Of a DNA stretch of 64,000 nt, positions 14,031-28,079 are shown piece after piece (within the stretch, counting starts at the first letter, position 1; every line of letters starts with the position of its first letter). The position numbers and the translations under genes were made by a program. The DNA lies in contig NC_090020.1 in assembly GCF_036417845.1 (NCBI RefSeq), positions 33,588,425 through 33,652,424 of the forward strand. The letters are read 5' to 3'. This DNA comes from Apteryx mantelli. Its lineage: Eukaryota > Chordata > Aves > Apterygiformes > Apterygidae. The notes beneath the pieces were generated by a model. That model did not search any database, had not been told where the DNA came from, and worked only from the letters and a program-made list of their open reading frames with translations.

Positions 14031-16438
14031 CTGCAAAGAGAGAACAAATGCTTAGCGAGCATGGAGCCAAATCTTTCAAATGTATCCAGGGCTTTTCAGC
14101 GGTGTGGAAGCTTACCTCTCTTTCATCACCATAGCACTTGCCCTGTATTTATTTACCATCTACACATCTCTCTAGCTTGCTAGATTGGGAATGCAGGGGA
14201 GAAAGGGATAGGGCTGATGGTATCAGTGGATGACGTTGCTGGATTCCTAATGAGTCAAACAACTGCTGAAATACTGTCATTAGTGTGAAGTGCTCTTTTT
14301 TCCCTCTGGGGTATTCTCAAAGCCGCACAGAAGGACTGTCTTCCTGGTAAGGTCATGCAATGTATAAATTAAAAGTTACAGTTAAAACTCCCTAAACTTT
14401 AGTGTAAGGTACTCTGGAGAAGAGAAAGCAGGATTTTAATTATGTCCATTTGGTTTTACTTTGAAGCAAGAAGTGAAAAAGAAAGTGTAACCATTTAGAA
14501 CCCAAAATCGCTGCAGACCTTATATGTGTTTAATGAAAGGAATTGATGTCACATGCAAGAGGATCCACATAGCTTTAAGATACAAGTATAGTACAAACAG
14601 AGAAGAAAATCACTAGGGACCACCATAAGATCTCTGTTGGCAGAGTCATTTTCCAAAGAAAAACATGTTATGAAACACCTGACCCAGCAATGCTATAGGA
14701 TTAGATGTCACATGTTAATGCCAAATGCATCAGGGAATACATGGTTTTTTTTATGTTACATTTGATGTACTAATAAGAATAACAGCTAAAAATTTCATCT
14801 GAGAATAACTTAACTGTAGGTGTTTTACATAGACACTTGTGTTAGTTTGACTTCTGACTTCTGAGTTTGTTTGCAAATTGTGTATTAAACTTTTCCCATC
14901 TGGGGACATGCCCTGCCTTGACTTCACTATTCTTTTGTGAGCATAGTCAAGCCTCAAAAAATCAGTGCATTTAGTTAGGAAATATTTGCCATTCAAAGCA
15001 CTGCCTTTTCCCTGCTGTTCCTTGTTAGCTAGCATCCTAGGGGTCACAGAGGGAGCACTTGCTTATGCTTAGAGCCATCTAATTCTCCCAAGTGCCAGTT
15101 ATACGAGATAGTGGCCCTGTAGATTTTATAATGACAATGTCAGTAACCTTGCAAAAGTACCTCTTTTCGAATTATAGAACACTTTGTGAACAACTTGGGC
15201 TTCGGTCAGGTGACCTTGAATGAACTTGCTTGCATCTGTTTCAGTTGTGACCTGAACTAATTATGACTTATTCAAAGTTCTTTTGGTGCATTTTTTCTAT
15301 TTGGAAAAGACCATATAAAAACACATTTGTGAAGTTAAAAATATTGTTAATATTGGCTGAACACTGTGAACACTGTGTCTTCTTTCCAGCAACTTGGTGA
15401 TCTAGAATTGGGAATGTCATTGACTAGCTGGAGTAGGGTCCTGAGAACAGGGCTCTCTACACTTGGTTCTGCTGGGACACGAGGCCTGCAGAGATCTTAG
15501 TTTCCGTATCTTTAAAATGACTATCCTAGCTTCTCCTTGGGCACCTGGAACAGGGTCCCTGGAATTTTGCTTAAAGAAACAATCCTTTACCAGCACATTC
15601 CAGTTTGTTGAAATCAAATTAATTTATATGAATATTCCAGTTTTAAGAAAACTTTAAGCAGAAAAACACCTTTGTCAACTTCAGGTGGAAACCCCATCAG
15701 ACAAAAGAAAAGATATACACCTTTCCCATCCTCTTGTCCCTTCAGTTATTGGTCAGGGGACTCCCTTGGTGTGTGTGGGATCCTGGTTCAAACTCCTGAG
15801 GTACAACATGTAGAACAAGTATCTGAAGCAGTATCCCACATTACAGTGGAGTATCTCTACCAAGACCAGAGTTCTTTTTAGGTGGTGCCTGTTATTCTAT
15901 ATTTTTTTGCCCCCCAAAGTTCAAATAGCCTTGTTTTTTATTTGTTATAAAACAGGAATGTTTTTGAAATGTGTTCCATTGAGTAGGAAAACCAGGTTGT
16001 ACCATATCTAGCTGTAAGCTTAAATGATATAAAGGGCTGTTAAATGTGATAAAGGCACTGTGGATTTCCTTGTATTCCACATTAACGGGTGGTGTTCCTG
16101 TCCCCTTAATATAACATGTTTATTTGCTGTACCAGTTCCAGGTAAAAATCCTGATATTTTCTGGCTGTCACAAGTCATAGTGTCAAGGTGCTTTATTTTA
16201 ATGTGGCTATGCTCCGAGGCCTTTGAAGAATGCTCATGAGGTTCAGGGGTGAGGGCTGTCTGAGTTTCCATACAGAAGAGCCATGGAAATATGAGACAAA
16301 CAGCTGTGAGAGGAAAAGCGCCAAAGATCCAGAACACAATCTGTGCTATGAATAAAGCAGTACAATAACAGGTTACCTTATTTTAAAGCATGTGATAGCA
16401 TGCCTGCTTTCTTGTGCAAAAGGAAAAATGACACTTAC

Positions 16439-16584
16439 TTGTTCAAGGCACTTTTACTCAATCTAGACTCTTCACCTTCTCGTTGCTTAGTTTGTTCTTG
16501 AATGATCTTTTCCCAGAAGTTCTTCAGCCCTTCTGCATCGTGACCAGCCATCTTGTGGTGTTTAAAGTTGGTATGCTTGCTCAT
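16439..16584 (-). CDS. FAM240-like small protein, first coding exon
   Basis: The minus strand has a pyrimidine-rich acceptor ending CGCTTTTCAG at 16,588. Three bases later is the ATG (16,582-16,584), and 48 codons follow to a consensus donor (AA|GTAAGT) at 16,438. The two phases match exactly across the intron, giving a 92-residue protein that begins MSKHTNFKHHKMAGHDAEG. It carries a FWEKII segment, then SALNK at the splice junction and a basic helical tail. There is no signal peptide or membrane segment. The FWEK-type motif, the SALxKLRxEW-type junction and the length fit my memory of the uncharacterised FAM240 family; I could not check this by search, and the member (A, B or C) is not resolved. 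The acceptor just before the ATG implies at least one untranslated upstream exon that I did not locate. The function of the family is not known to me. Confidence 0.7.
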
Positions 16585-16599
16585 TTTCTGAAAAGCGAT

Positions 16600-19500
16600 T
16601 TGGAGGTCAGAGCAGTCAGGAGCCTAACCTGAGGCAGACACTGCGTTGCTGAGCCCTTTGCAATTTCTTTCTCATAAAGTACTATTAATAAAGTATGCCA
16701 CCTGAGAAGAATAGGTAACTGATGCTTATTCTGCCTTGCAGCAAATATCAGGCATTGAAACAGGCCTGGGGTGATAGTTAAATAATATACCTCTATTTTT
16801 GGTACAGAGTAATGACTAGGCATGGCATAGTTCTCTGAAATGTTGTGGAGGTCTCAGTATGAGAGAGATTTTAAACAGTATTGCAAGAACTTGAGAAAAA
16901 TACTTTCATGTATAGCATTATCCTCACTGGAGTTTAGATAAGATGTTCTGAAGGGTTTTCCCTTTTCCTACCTCTTGTGGTTTCAAAGGAGATCATAGAC
17001 AGTTGTTATCCAAAGGAAGTATGTTGCCCTTGAATGATTCCTGTTACTACTGCAAATGATATCAAGCACAAACTATTCAGGGGAATTATGAATCTAAAGT
17101 AGAAGCACACAGAGTACAAAGCACTGGGGAGCATGTTATGGCCTTGTTCTTTCATTTATCAAAAATTCTGGCTTAAATACTGTTAAAAATAGAGCTTGTT
17201 AAAATATAGAGATGAGATCCAATAAATGAGAAAAAGGACAGAAATGAGAGGAACTTCTCCTTGCTAAATGCATAATGTTCAAATGTGGAGGGCATTAAAA
17301 TTCTCAGCATGTCTAAGGTGATTGCTGATACCACCAAATATGCATTGGTTATCAGACCTTAATGGTACCTTGAAAAGTTAAGATCTGTTTTTTATTCCCA
17401 AAGGAAATTAACAGAAAAATTGCATCATATGCTATATTTGTTGCCGGTCAAACATTGCTTTGATATGAAATTAAATAAGGTACCAACAACCCCGCACACC
17501 TCTCAACAACCCCAAGCTTGAAGCAGGATTTCCTATATCAGTCTCCTGCAATAACTCGCTCCTGCAGGTAGGAGAATGGGATGATAGAAGGAAGAAACAA
17601 AACATACTCCTGAGCTTTTTACAACTGGATGAATATGTACTTTGGGTCTCTTGTGAAATCCCTTTGCTTTCTTGTGTTTGTCCATAGTCTGGCCGTCACT
17701 AGATGTTTTTGCCAACTGTCTACTCCGGAATTGCTGATGAGATTAGTGCCTCATAGACCCTAATATGTTTTTGTGGGTCTGCTTTGAAGACAGGGTCATG
17801 CTTTATGAGCTATCCTTAAGAAATACTAAGAAGGCTATGCCAATGTAGACCAATCTGAGTAAACTGTTGTTTCATGCAATGCTGATAGCAGAAGACCAGA
17901 AAAATAGAAAGGGAGAGTCAGATGTGACAGGAAGGCAGACTTGCATAAGGTCTTCCTATTCAATTCTGTATTTTAAACTCCAGAGGTTTTAAAAGGGCAC
18001 ATGGAAAAGCTCTTGGGAGTGATTTATCTTCCTAGCCAAAATATTTTGGATTTGCCATAATATTCACAAAATGGTTTTTGAGAAAGCCCCCAAATAACAA
18101 TTAATTTTGTCAAAATCTCTGCTAAGTCTGATCAAACTAAAAAACTTGTTTAAGAGAACGAACAGTCTCTACCACCTCCAGATGCAGTATTTTTCCACAG
18201 AGAAGTCCAGATGCTTAAAGACCAGCACAGTTCAACTGGAGTAGTAAGTGTGTGAACTGGTACACATACATGTAATATAATCTCCTACTGGATGGAGTGT
18301 CAAACGCGTCTGAGCAGTTAGTATTCTGGTCCTCTTTACAGTAAGGTTAGCAAGAGCTGTAACACCACCAAAACAATCAGACATTTTCTCTGAGGCAAAT
18401 AGCAGGTGTCTAATGTTTCCTTCACTGTGGTCTTGGGATAGCACAGATGTAGCACAGCAGGGTGGAGGGGAAGTTGCTACACAGTTATGGACATGACAGT
18501 TTGACTGCTATCTTTTCCTAAATGTGCTTTGCATGTCGGTGATGTGGTCTAAATGAGAATAAAGGCAATCTTTTAATAATCTTTTGTCTCACTGTGAGGC
18601 ACTGAAATAACTGAAATAACAAGGCTTCATCTTACAAAAAAAGATATGCATGTCACAGACACATTGGAATATGCCCTGTCTGTATCTTAATTCTATAGGC
18701 TTCAAACAGTGTTAGAAAAAGTCTCTGGTAATAACTTGTTACAGTGAGTGATGGAATACGATTATATCATCTTTCCTAGACCAGCAGGTCACTTGGGTCG
18801 TTGCACCATTTAAAGACTCTTCTATCAGTAGCTGCTGCCCACTTGACACTCTTCAGATAATTATCCTGTTGCCTTAGAAGCCAAGTGCAACCTGCTGACA
18901 AACTGTCCAAGTAGGTTGCCCTCCAAACCCTATTATCCTTTGCCTCGCGTAGGAGCCTGCCATAACACATTAACCTTTCATACCAGCTTTTATGCTTATG
19001 CTTAAGCTTTTATGATTACGATTAAGCTTTTATGATTATTAAACTTCTAGAAGCTCTTCAAGTGGTACAAAAGAGGACTTTCAGTCTTTATCTGAGTTGT
19101 AAATTGGTTAGATTTTTTGGGAGTGCTTGAGGGTTTTGGGTGTCTCTGTCCTTGGCTGCTCTACTCAGAGGCATAAGCTATGGTCAGCTTGGGTACCCCA
19201 AAGAGGGAGGTACTTCTGCAAATGTTAGTCCAGCTTGATTCTGGGACTCTTTGGAAACCAAGAGGATTTGACTTGATAATAGTTCCCAGGCATGTCAGAG
19301 ATAGGTAATGTTTCATATGGCATCACCCTGGTGTCCTTGCTAAGCAGATTCTTGATACAGGACTTTTGCATATGATGGTGCCTGGCACGACTAGTCAGCA
19401 TTTCTCATGTTGTGATATGTGAAAGTATCCTTTCTGTGTGCCTGGCATTAAAACATCTATGTGTAGAAAGATTAGAGTTCACATATACTGTATAATACCT

Positions 19501-22500
19501 TCTTTTTTTCTAATCAAAGAATTCTGTTTAGGAGTTTGGTCTGGATTTTTGAGTAATTATCTGAGTTTGTTTTACTTGTAACAAACAATTTTTTTATTAT
19601 TCCTCTAGAAAACTTTTTGTTGGGTGAGTTTCTGCTTCCTTTTAAGATATCTCAATATTAAAAATTGAAGTTACAGTGACAATTTAAGTTAATTCTGGCA
19701 AACTTGTTTGTTCATGACTCCTTTACCTAATGGCCTATAGATACCTCAGGGTTCAGATACTGCCTGGATAGTTAAGTCACCTCTGTAAGTAATAAATATT
19801 TCCTTGGATCACTCTACCAGTTTTTCCTGAGCAGAAAGTGATCAAGGAATACAGGAAGGTTCTTTATCATCTTTGTTTTTATTTCTGGTAGTGAGGTATT
19901 GTCCCAGAGAAATTAAAGGAAAGTTGAGAAGGCATCTTTCTGACTGCTAATGGCAGATTATTTTAACATGTTTTTCCACTAATATAAAAATAAAATATGC
20001 AGATAACAAATAGGCAACAATAACGCTACTATGGACCCATAATGATTCGTTCAGAGGACTTGGATGGGTGTGAATATTGTTTACAGACTGAAAGTTTATG
20101 TTATGAAAATTTCTACAATACATTTCCTGTGAAGGACCACTAATGTGTGCATAATGCTGGTGCAAGGCAGAGTCCCTTACTTCTTCAGGTAAGATGGCTG
20201 AGGAGAGGATATTTTTGTACGAACTGTGCACTCTTACCTGTCCATTTGAAGTACAATTGGACAATTTTGCTGTAAGTGAAGATGATAAAACAACATTTAA
20301 ATAAAGGTAAAACTAGATTTTTGCTGAAGCAGCTTATCTATTAGGTATTTCTGAAACTCAGCTGTCAGAAATATGATCATATGTGTATGAGAGGATTTTT
20401 ACAGTATTGGTTATTTATAAGAATTAATTTATGTGTTCATGAATTGTTAATTCATAGATAACATCTGTAAAAAAGCTGATAGCAAATAAAATTGCAGTTG
20501 CTACAAAATAAAAGTGTCTTACATTTATAATCAAATTATAAGTCATGTGGCCATGCAATAATCTGGAAGACAGCCTATCACTCGTGATACACAGATAGCA
20601 TCTACGCATAAATACATTGGTTTAAATTCTTTGAGCTGCTGCCCCAGACCATGTTTAAAGGAAATTCAAGTGTGAGTGATTAGTAGATTTTCTCCAGCAG
20701 GTCTCTTCTGTGCAAGGGAGAAGAAATTTTGCTTCTAGCTGGAGGCTAGCATGTGCACAGCCTTTTTTCACACCCACAAAATTAATATAGAAACAGACAG
20801 TGGTACAACCTCCTGTCTTTTAAACAGATCTGCAGGCCAAATGTGCTTTGGAAAGATGTTAATTAGGTGTTTCCAAATACGCTGGTCTTAGCCCTTTTCC
20901 AGACTGCACGTACTGGTTTATAATAATTTCATACAACCTCCACTGAGATACCAAAAGGAGGTTCAACAAATATCTAATTTCTCTTCTCCAGCCTTCATAA
21001 CTGCATTTGTCCTTTGGAAACTATGCCAGAAGAAATTTCAGAATGAGAAATGACTTTCTTGTGATTTTTAACAAAAAATACTATTTTAGTAACTTCTGGG
21101 TAAAATAGGCAAAAGGAAAAAATTCAGGATTTTTTAACCCAATTTCAGTCTTTCTGGGAAAAATATGTCTTAATCTAGCACTCTTTGAGAGACAATACTT
21201 AAGCATACAATGATAAACACTGAAAATCTTTTTACTCTTTACAGAGAGATATTTTACTGTATCCAGTAAAGCTGTTGATAACTAAATATATTTTGAGAAA
21301 ACCTCAAAGTCACTTTTAATCTAAATGATTCATAATAAAAAAATTCAATCAATTGGTTTGGCTAACAGAACAAAACAAGCCAACCATATGTATTTTTTCC
21401 CATTGGAAAATATTTTAACCATGAAGATGAAACAACATTTAAACACTTCTAAACTTTATTTCCAAAATGCTTGTTTTGAAATAACAGAATCTTTGACAAG
21501 AATGATTTTGTTTATATTTAAAATGATATTTCTATTGTAAAAACTGGAGGTATGGCTAAATTTAACACTTTCAAAGAGTTTGAGCATTCAGCCATTTTGA
21601 ATGTTGAACATGAGCATTTATGTTTGCAAAGAAATTCCCTAGTCATTTAGTGGTTTTTTGGAGCCCATTGTAAACAGTGAAAAGATTGTCTTTGATTTCA
21701 ACTGGGATCAGCCCCTAAGGTCATATCATGGCCTGAGCTATTTTATCTTTCTCAGGCCACTAATTAGTGTCCTGTTCCTTTTGCCCTTCACTGGGATTTG
21801 TTTGCCTAAACATAGAACATTTTTCAGCATTGCAGAATTGCTATTACAGTATAGTGCATGTGCTCAAAACATGTTTTTTTGAAAAAAGCTTTATGTTCTA
21901 AAATGTTTTAAATTATGCTTGTAGGTTGAATGTCCTCTTGCACATTAATTTAATTAATGCCTTTCTTTCACCTGAAGTATATTTAACCAACTACACAAGT
22001 TCTAATAACAGTACACAAAACTGACACAGAAACAAACAGGTTAATAATGGAAGTTAAGATTAGAATGAAACAAAACAGAGGCAGGATACCTCTGAGATTT
22101 TATAAATCAGACAGGATCAGATTATTTTCCAGTAAAATATACAGTAATATAGAGAATTCAAGGTCATGAAAGGAAAAGAAGAAAGCATTATTCAAATTCA
22201 CAGGTTCTAATAAAAATAAAATAAATGTATGTGCCTGTATATCTAGGTGAGTTTAATAATCAAGATAGGAAGAGAAAATCTTATTTTGGCCAAAATACAA
22301 AAATATAAATGCTTACTTTGATGGTATAGTAGCTTCCTCTTCTGTCAAAGTATGGATTTCTTGGGTGATTACTGAATAGTGTCAGTTTTACCTCTGGGTT
22401 CCCCTTTTCCAGAGGACTCCAACTGCCAAAAGTAACTGATGAAATCTTTTCATCCGTCACCCATTTTTATTTAGAAGTGGTGACATCTGCTATTTTGAAT

Positions 22501-23170
22501 TAGTTTTACGGCAGGGGAAAAGAAAGCCCAAACCCACAGTCTTGTTTTGTGAAGTGGAATGGTCAGGCAGTGGAATGACCAGACAGTTGTAGGGCACAAA
22601 CTCTGAATGCCACATTTGATCTGTGCTATAATTTTTGGCAGGTGCTGCTGATGTCATACGTTGGCTCTGGAGAAACAGTTATTCTTTGACAAATGCAGAT
22701 CCCTGGAACATAACTTCCATATGACTTGCAAGAATTTGGTACTGTCCCCTCCAAGAAAATGGATAGATCTGAACAGAACATGTTGAATAACACAGCTTGT
22801 TTCAGGCTTGTGTCACTGCGTGACTGACAGATAAATATATATTTTTTTCTCCTTCTGAAGTGTTGCTCTGTAAGAGCACCTGGTAGGCTACATGACAGGA
22901 TTCCAGCTAAGCTGTTAATACCCTGAATAGCACAGGAATTTGAACTCAGCTGGTTGCTAGCTGGGATCATAGCATATATAATTTGTTATAGAATTTAGCA
23001 CTTCCACTTTCTTGGGTGGATTCTTCCCCCCTCCACCGGTACCACTGAGATGAACAGAAAAACACAGGGGAGTAAGGTACTACTTACTCTGACAAAGGGA
23101 GAAAAGATTGGGAGGTATCTCCTTTTCTCAGCTGTTATTGGCAACCTAACTACATAACCCCTCTGTTCCA
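16600..23170. other. Non-coding host DNA upstream of the FAM240-like gene
   Basis: This stretch is AT-rich and has no supported exon. Apart from the 20-bp tandem repeat at 18,985-19,044 I find no recognisable element. A 5' untranslated exon and promoter of the FAM240-like gene should lie at higher coordinates on the minus strand, here or beyond, but no CpG-rich promoter is evident. Confidence 0.5.
18985..19044. repeat. 20-bp tandem repeat, three copies
   Basis: Three direct copies of a 20-base unit that each begin AGCTTTTATG lie at 18,985-19,004, 19,005-19,024 and 19,025-19,044. The first two differ at three positions and the third diverges at its end. It is a short minisatellite with no evident function. 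Confidence 0.8.
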
Positions 23171-23179
23171 TTTTGAAAT

Positions 23180-24290
23180 GAGTTACGTTTCTGCCTCCAG
23201 ATACTTCCGGTGAAAGATTGCTCCAGAAATTTCCTTCTCATTTTACATTTCTTTTAATTTCCACCCTAAACTTATTCAAGAGAGAATTTCCGCTCCCCTT
23301 TGCTCTAGGATGTATATAGAAGAAATCATCTCCCCTCTCATTCTTTGTTTTGCTAAGATAAATCAATCAAGGCCTTTGAACTCTTCCCATATCCATTCTC
23401 TTGATAAGTCTCATGGCCTTTCTCTGCACCTGCTCTGGTTTTAATTCAGTCTCATTGAACATGGGTGATCAGAACTGTATGTAATATCCCAGCTGAGTAC
23501 TAGTACCTTAAACACGGTGTGACTGCTTCCTTATTTTGATTGGAAATAAATATCTGATATGTCCTAGAATCACATTTATCTTTTTCAGAGATGTATCATG
23601 CTCATAAACACTCTCTAATCAGCTAACACACCCACCTAGTTCTCCTCATTTATTTTTTCCAGCTGATAAGCTCCTGCGTATAAAAGAAATGTTAAGTAGA
23701 TCCTAAGTTCATGACCTGTCTTTTGTGCTCTTTCCTCTATTTCAGTCCTTCAAGTAACCTGTTTCTTTTGTATCTGATATTCAGTCCTCTGTGCTGATGA
23801 CAACCTCCCAACTTTGTGTTATCTGGAAAATTTCTTTAACACATGCCTTCATTTTGTGCCAAGTGTCACCACTCAGAACTGTAGCAGCACCGCTCAAAAA
23901 CTAGTAAGACAGCTCCCAAGGAATTCCACTTGAAACCTTCTTGCAGACAAGTAGCTTCTGCTGAAAAAAGAGATGTTATCTGATTTTAGCCAGTTCTTAT
24001 CCACTTATACGTTTTGTATCAGATTGCATTTTTTTACAGCCTATCGGGTAATTTTCTGTGTGGCACTGTATTAAATATGTTACTGAGTTTGACAGTTTAT
24101 CTGGCCCACATTTATCTGCCCATGATTATCTGGTCCAAAAGAAGCAGTGAGTTAATGTGCCGTGATTGACCTTTGGCAAACCAATTTTGCATTATCCCAT
24201 TTGCCTTCAGATCTTTAACTATTAAATCTGCCAAAGTTTATCTGAAAGCCTTGTGGGGTACAAGGTCAAACCAATGGCTCTATTTGAAAT
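23180..24290 (-). mobile_element. Ancient CR1/L3-like LINE relic
   Basis: Read on the plus strand, the text follows the antisense of amniote CR1-type LINE consensus in order. Recognisable stretches are around 23,310-23,340 (the segment about elements mediating the 3' region), 23,405-23,500 (CCTTTCTCTGCACCTGCTCT onward), 23,800-23,870 (a Cys-poor RT-coding segment), 23,990-24,090 and 24,150-24,200. The element is therefore in minus orientation, with its 3' end near 23,180. It is heavily diverged, with many indels and no open frame, so it is a long-dead copy. Boundaries are good to roughly 50 bases. Confidence 0.75.
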
Positions 24291-24294
24291 GCGA

Positions 24295-26450
24295 AAGAAT
24301 ATGGCTATAACACAGTAGATTTTATTCCAGTTCTCTGTCAATGCCTAACATTTGGATGAGATTCATAGGTAGAAGTAATATCTTTCCTTAGATCAGCTGG
24401 TCGAGATGGGAAAAATGCACAAGGTCTGAAACAGAAGCAGCAAACTTCAGGGCTAAATACCAGCTTAGTATGTGCTCTCAGTTTAAGTAGATAAACCTCA
24501 ATGAGTCCATCAGAGAGAAAAGTTGGTTTCTCTGGAGGAAAGAGAAGAAGATAGTAGAGGAAAAGTGATAAGGGTCACCTTAACTCTTACAGTAAAGAGA
24601 AACAGGTTATTTATTGCTTGGTGAATGTGGGAGAAGTTAGCAAATGGAGAGAAAGGAAGAGAGAGGAAGATTAAGATGTGCCATTAAATATCCCTATTGA
24701 GGCCATAGTTTAGATGAACTGCAAAATTAATTTTTCCACTATCTGACCATTCAATAAGCAACCCTATTGTGAGTGGAACATAGCCATGAAATGTAACATG
24801 AAGCTTGCGATTCATTGCTCTAGGTCAGACAGAGCAGATTTCTGATCCTGGATGCTAGGCAAATGCCCAAGTCACTGGTGATGGAGTCAGACTCTTACAG
24901 TTTCTCCTCTTGGAGCTGCTCCACTTCACATAAATAATGAAATACTCTTTGGGCTCGAGAGACAGAGTCAATAACATTCCTGTTTACTCCCCTGTATGAC
25001 TCAGAGGGGGTATTTGCACTTTCTTACAATATTGGGTAGATCGCTTACTAGCTATTCTAAGACATGTTTTTTCATACCTAGGGAGTTGCATGGAATTTCT
25101 TTTGAAAATTCTTGATTTCACTGCAGCCTTGACATAAAACAGATCTCAAAACCATGCTGGTATTGTGGGTAGCCCTAAGTTTGAAACTGTCCAAATTCTT
25201 CCTGTCAGAGAATTCACCAATAGTTCTGCTGTGTAGTTTCCGTCATGTGTATTGACAAAAATGAACAAGAAACCATAGGCAGAGGACTAGGCCACTATGA
25301 AACACACAGAGAGCTATTCGGAGCTCTTTGGTTTTCGTAATAAAAATGTGTTTCAGGCTGAGACTTGGCATGCAAGATAGTTTGATACTTAATGTTAATC
25401 ATTGATATAGTCTGTACCGGCCCTTAGGTGGCCCAGAGTTAATTGTATGAATATTATATGACTTCAAAAGTTGTACAGATTTATTTTGTAGTCATGTCCT
25501 ACAAATCAATATTTTGAGTAAATTATTTCCACTTTAAAAAACATGTAGATACCACTGTGCCTTTGGAGGCTTATAGCCTAACCTGACAGTTTCACTTAAG
25601 TAACTGAAAAGTCTTCAGTGCACCTCTCTAAATATGGCTCTTATAGTTGCAGTTGCCCATTTCTAATGATTTAGAACTGCTAATAGGTCTCATGTAGTGT
25701 TTTCTTGCACTGAACTAAGCTTTAGTATAAGTGACCTGGTTTTGAACGTTGTATGGTAGCAAGCTTCTTTGTTACTCTAACATCAATTGGCTGAATTAGT
25801 AAAGTTCAGTGCTGAGAGATTCCCACAGTCATAGATCATCAATGGAGCCAAATGCCATGGAATTAACTTAAATAACAGAGGATTTTTGCCATATGTCTTT
25901 ACCCTTTGTTTTTTTCTTAACACACAAAATACAATTGGAATTACATTTTCAATCCTTTCTCCAGAATCATGGGTGTTACAAATGTGTCTTAAATAAATAA
26001 AGGCTTGGTTTCCCACATTATTCATTTGACTGCAGATATATGTTTTATGTATAGTCAAAAAGACTGGATTACCTGTAATACTTTCATTATCTACTCTGGA
26101 TAGAGTGCTTTCCTTTCTGATCTTGTTCCTGAAATAAGTACATAATAGTATCACTGAATCAAGGACTGAGAATGGTCTTTGCTACTTATCTGAGGCAGAA
26201 AACAGGAAACTGAATCTATCTTTTAAGTGATACCTAGACATGGAATTAGGAGCTAATTTACAGTTCTGGTAAGGTTCAAATCTCATGGCCTCTCTTCAAG
26301 CACAGACAGTTTTTTTCTGATAAAATGATTGAACCGTGTATTTTTTTGCTAGTTGTTGCAGAAATCACTATTTGTTTGGGGGGTTTTGCTTTGTGTTAAT
26401 AGTTGCAGGGAGTGGCTGTAAACTATGGTATTTATAACAGAGTACTTTGG
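24295..26450. other. Non-coding host DNA
   Basis: This stretch is AT-rich, with several short minus-strand open frames (the longest 123 codons at 25,783-26,154) that lack any recognisable motif. I see no repeat family or exon that I can support. Confidence 0.5.
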
Positions 26451-26454
26451 AGCG

Positions 26455-26765
26455 TTTCCTACTGCCTTGCTGTCAGGGCCCTGAGGGCACCCACAGGCCC
26501 AACAGCCATGTCCAGCCTCCCTGTTCCCCCCACCCTGCTGGGTCCCATGGCAGCTCTGGACAGGAACCCCGTCCCCGCCTTGGCCCTGTCACAGGAGTGC
26601 CCTGCTCTGGCGCTGCCTCGGGCCCTGCCTCCTGCATGGACCTCAGATCTTTGCTGTAGGTAGCTCATCTCCGGACCTGCCTCCTGGAGGTACCCTGCCC
26701 TGCCTTGTCCCCTTGCCATGCCTGGAGCTGTCGACGAACCCTAGTGTCCAGGTGCTGAGGGCACA
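26455..26765. other. Isolated GC-rich block of unknown nature
   Basis: About 300 bases of markedly C/G-rich sequence, with several CCTGCC- and CCCTG-type runs, sit abruptly within AT-rich flanks. Overlapping open frames occur on both strands (70-86 codons). That is expected from GC-rich DNA with few stops and is not evidence of coding. It could be a decayed retroposon or LTR fragment, or a small CpG-containing regulatory island. No target duplication or terminal repeat was found. Confidence 0.5.
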
Positions 26766-26769
26766 CCCA

Positions 26770-28025
26770 ATACTGGTGTTGGCAGTGTCTCATGTGGACT
26801 ATGTTCCACCTTCTCAGTGTGGAGTCTGAGCTACTAATAGTTACAGACAGTCATTAACCCATCTGTAAACATATGGGTCTCATCTCAGTATCTGAGATGC
26901 ACTTACGTAAGTGGCTGAGAAGAATTTTCTATCATCCGAATGGGTGAAGGTATAGCTTACTACTGTCAGCCATGTTAAAAAGGTAGAAGACAACTGGACA
27001 TCTAACACTAGCTAACAGTTAGTAGACTCTGATATGGCATGTGGTCGGTTGTGTGGAGTCCTTTATCAAACCTAGGAACCTAAAACTAGATTCCTAAATC
27101 CAAGTAAATTTCCCTGCAGTATCTGGGTACATGACAAGAACAATGAATGGCTCATGGCAGTGGGCTGGATTCCAAATGTGAGAGCAAAACTAGGAAATGG
27201 TATAATTCTCTCTTGATCTGCAGCTTAAGGCAAGACTTGACCAATGCCAAACAAAAGTCTAAATAGTGAAAATGTCCAGAATGAAAGACAACACACTGGG
27301 CCTGCAAGCCCAATGTGAGAGAGGATTCAGTGCTCAGAGAGGAAATAAAGGATGTACTATCACAAAAAGAAATATTTGTGAAAAGTCTAATCAAAGTTTA
27401 AAATTAGCAAACAATAGTGGGACGAATATAAAATCTGCCACTATAAAATTAACCTGTCAAAATGTTTTGAACAAATCTGATTTGGCAATCTGATTTTATT
27501 GTTGGTCAGTGCTTTGCACTGTGGAGTTGTATTACTGGAACTCAAAAGCTGGCTTTGCTATTGCAGGGAAAAGTGGCTTATGACTGCCTGCATAGGAAGT
27601 TGTATTGAGCTACCTCATTCATTCAAAATACACTCCTAATAACCTAAGAACTCTCCAAAGTAGATAAGCAGTAGCTAGATTATTATACCTGTAAACCTGG
27701 GAAAATAGCCGGTGTAGATGAACCTACACTTTAGCTGACAGTGAGAAAGAAATTGTATAAGAATCTTTGATTCACAGATTATTATTTTATTCATATTAAC
27801 TTTCAGTTCTAATAAGCATTCTGTATCTCAACAAAGGAGTGCAATATTTGTCTTATTCCTTAATTAGTTAGTTCATCTACAAAAAGGAACCAAGTTTCTG
27901 TTAGTACTCCTTTGAATTTTGAGCCAACTGCCCTTCATGGTACTTGCAATCTTTTTTGTGTTCTGATAATATTTCAGAAAATTAATTTATGGACAAGAAC
28001 ATTTTAAATATGTAATACATGAGTA
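26770..28025. other. Non-coding host DNA
   Basis: No exon, RNA gene or named repeat was recognised. Short frames at 27,152-27,493 on both strands overlap each other and look like chance. Confidence 0.5.
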
Positions 28026-28079
28026 AGCCGTTTTCAACTCCATATTCCTTATTGTACTTACACACGTTCCGTATTGTGC

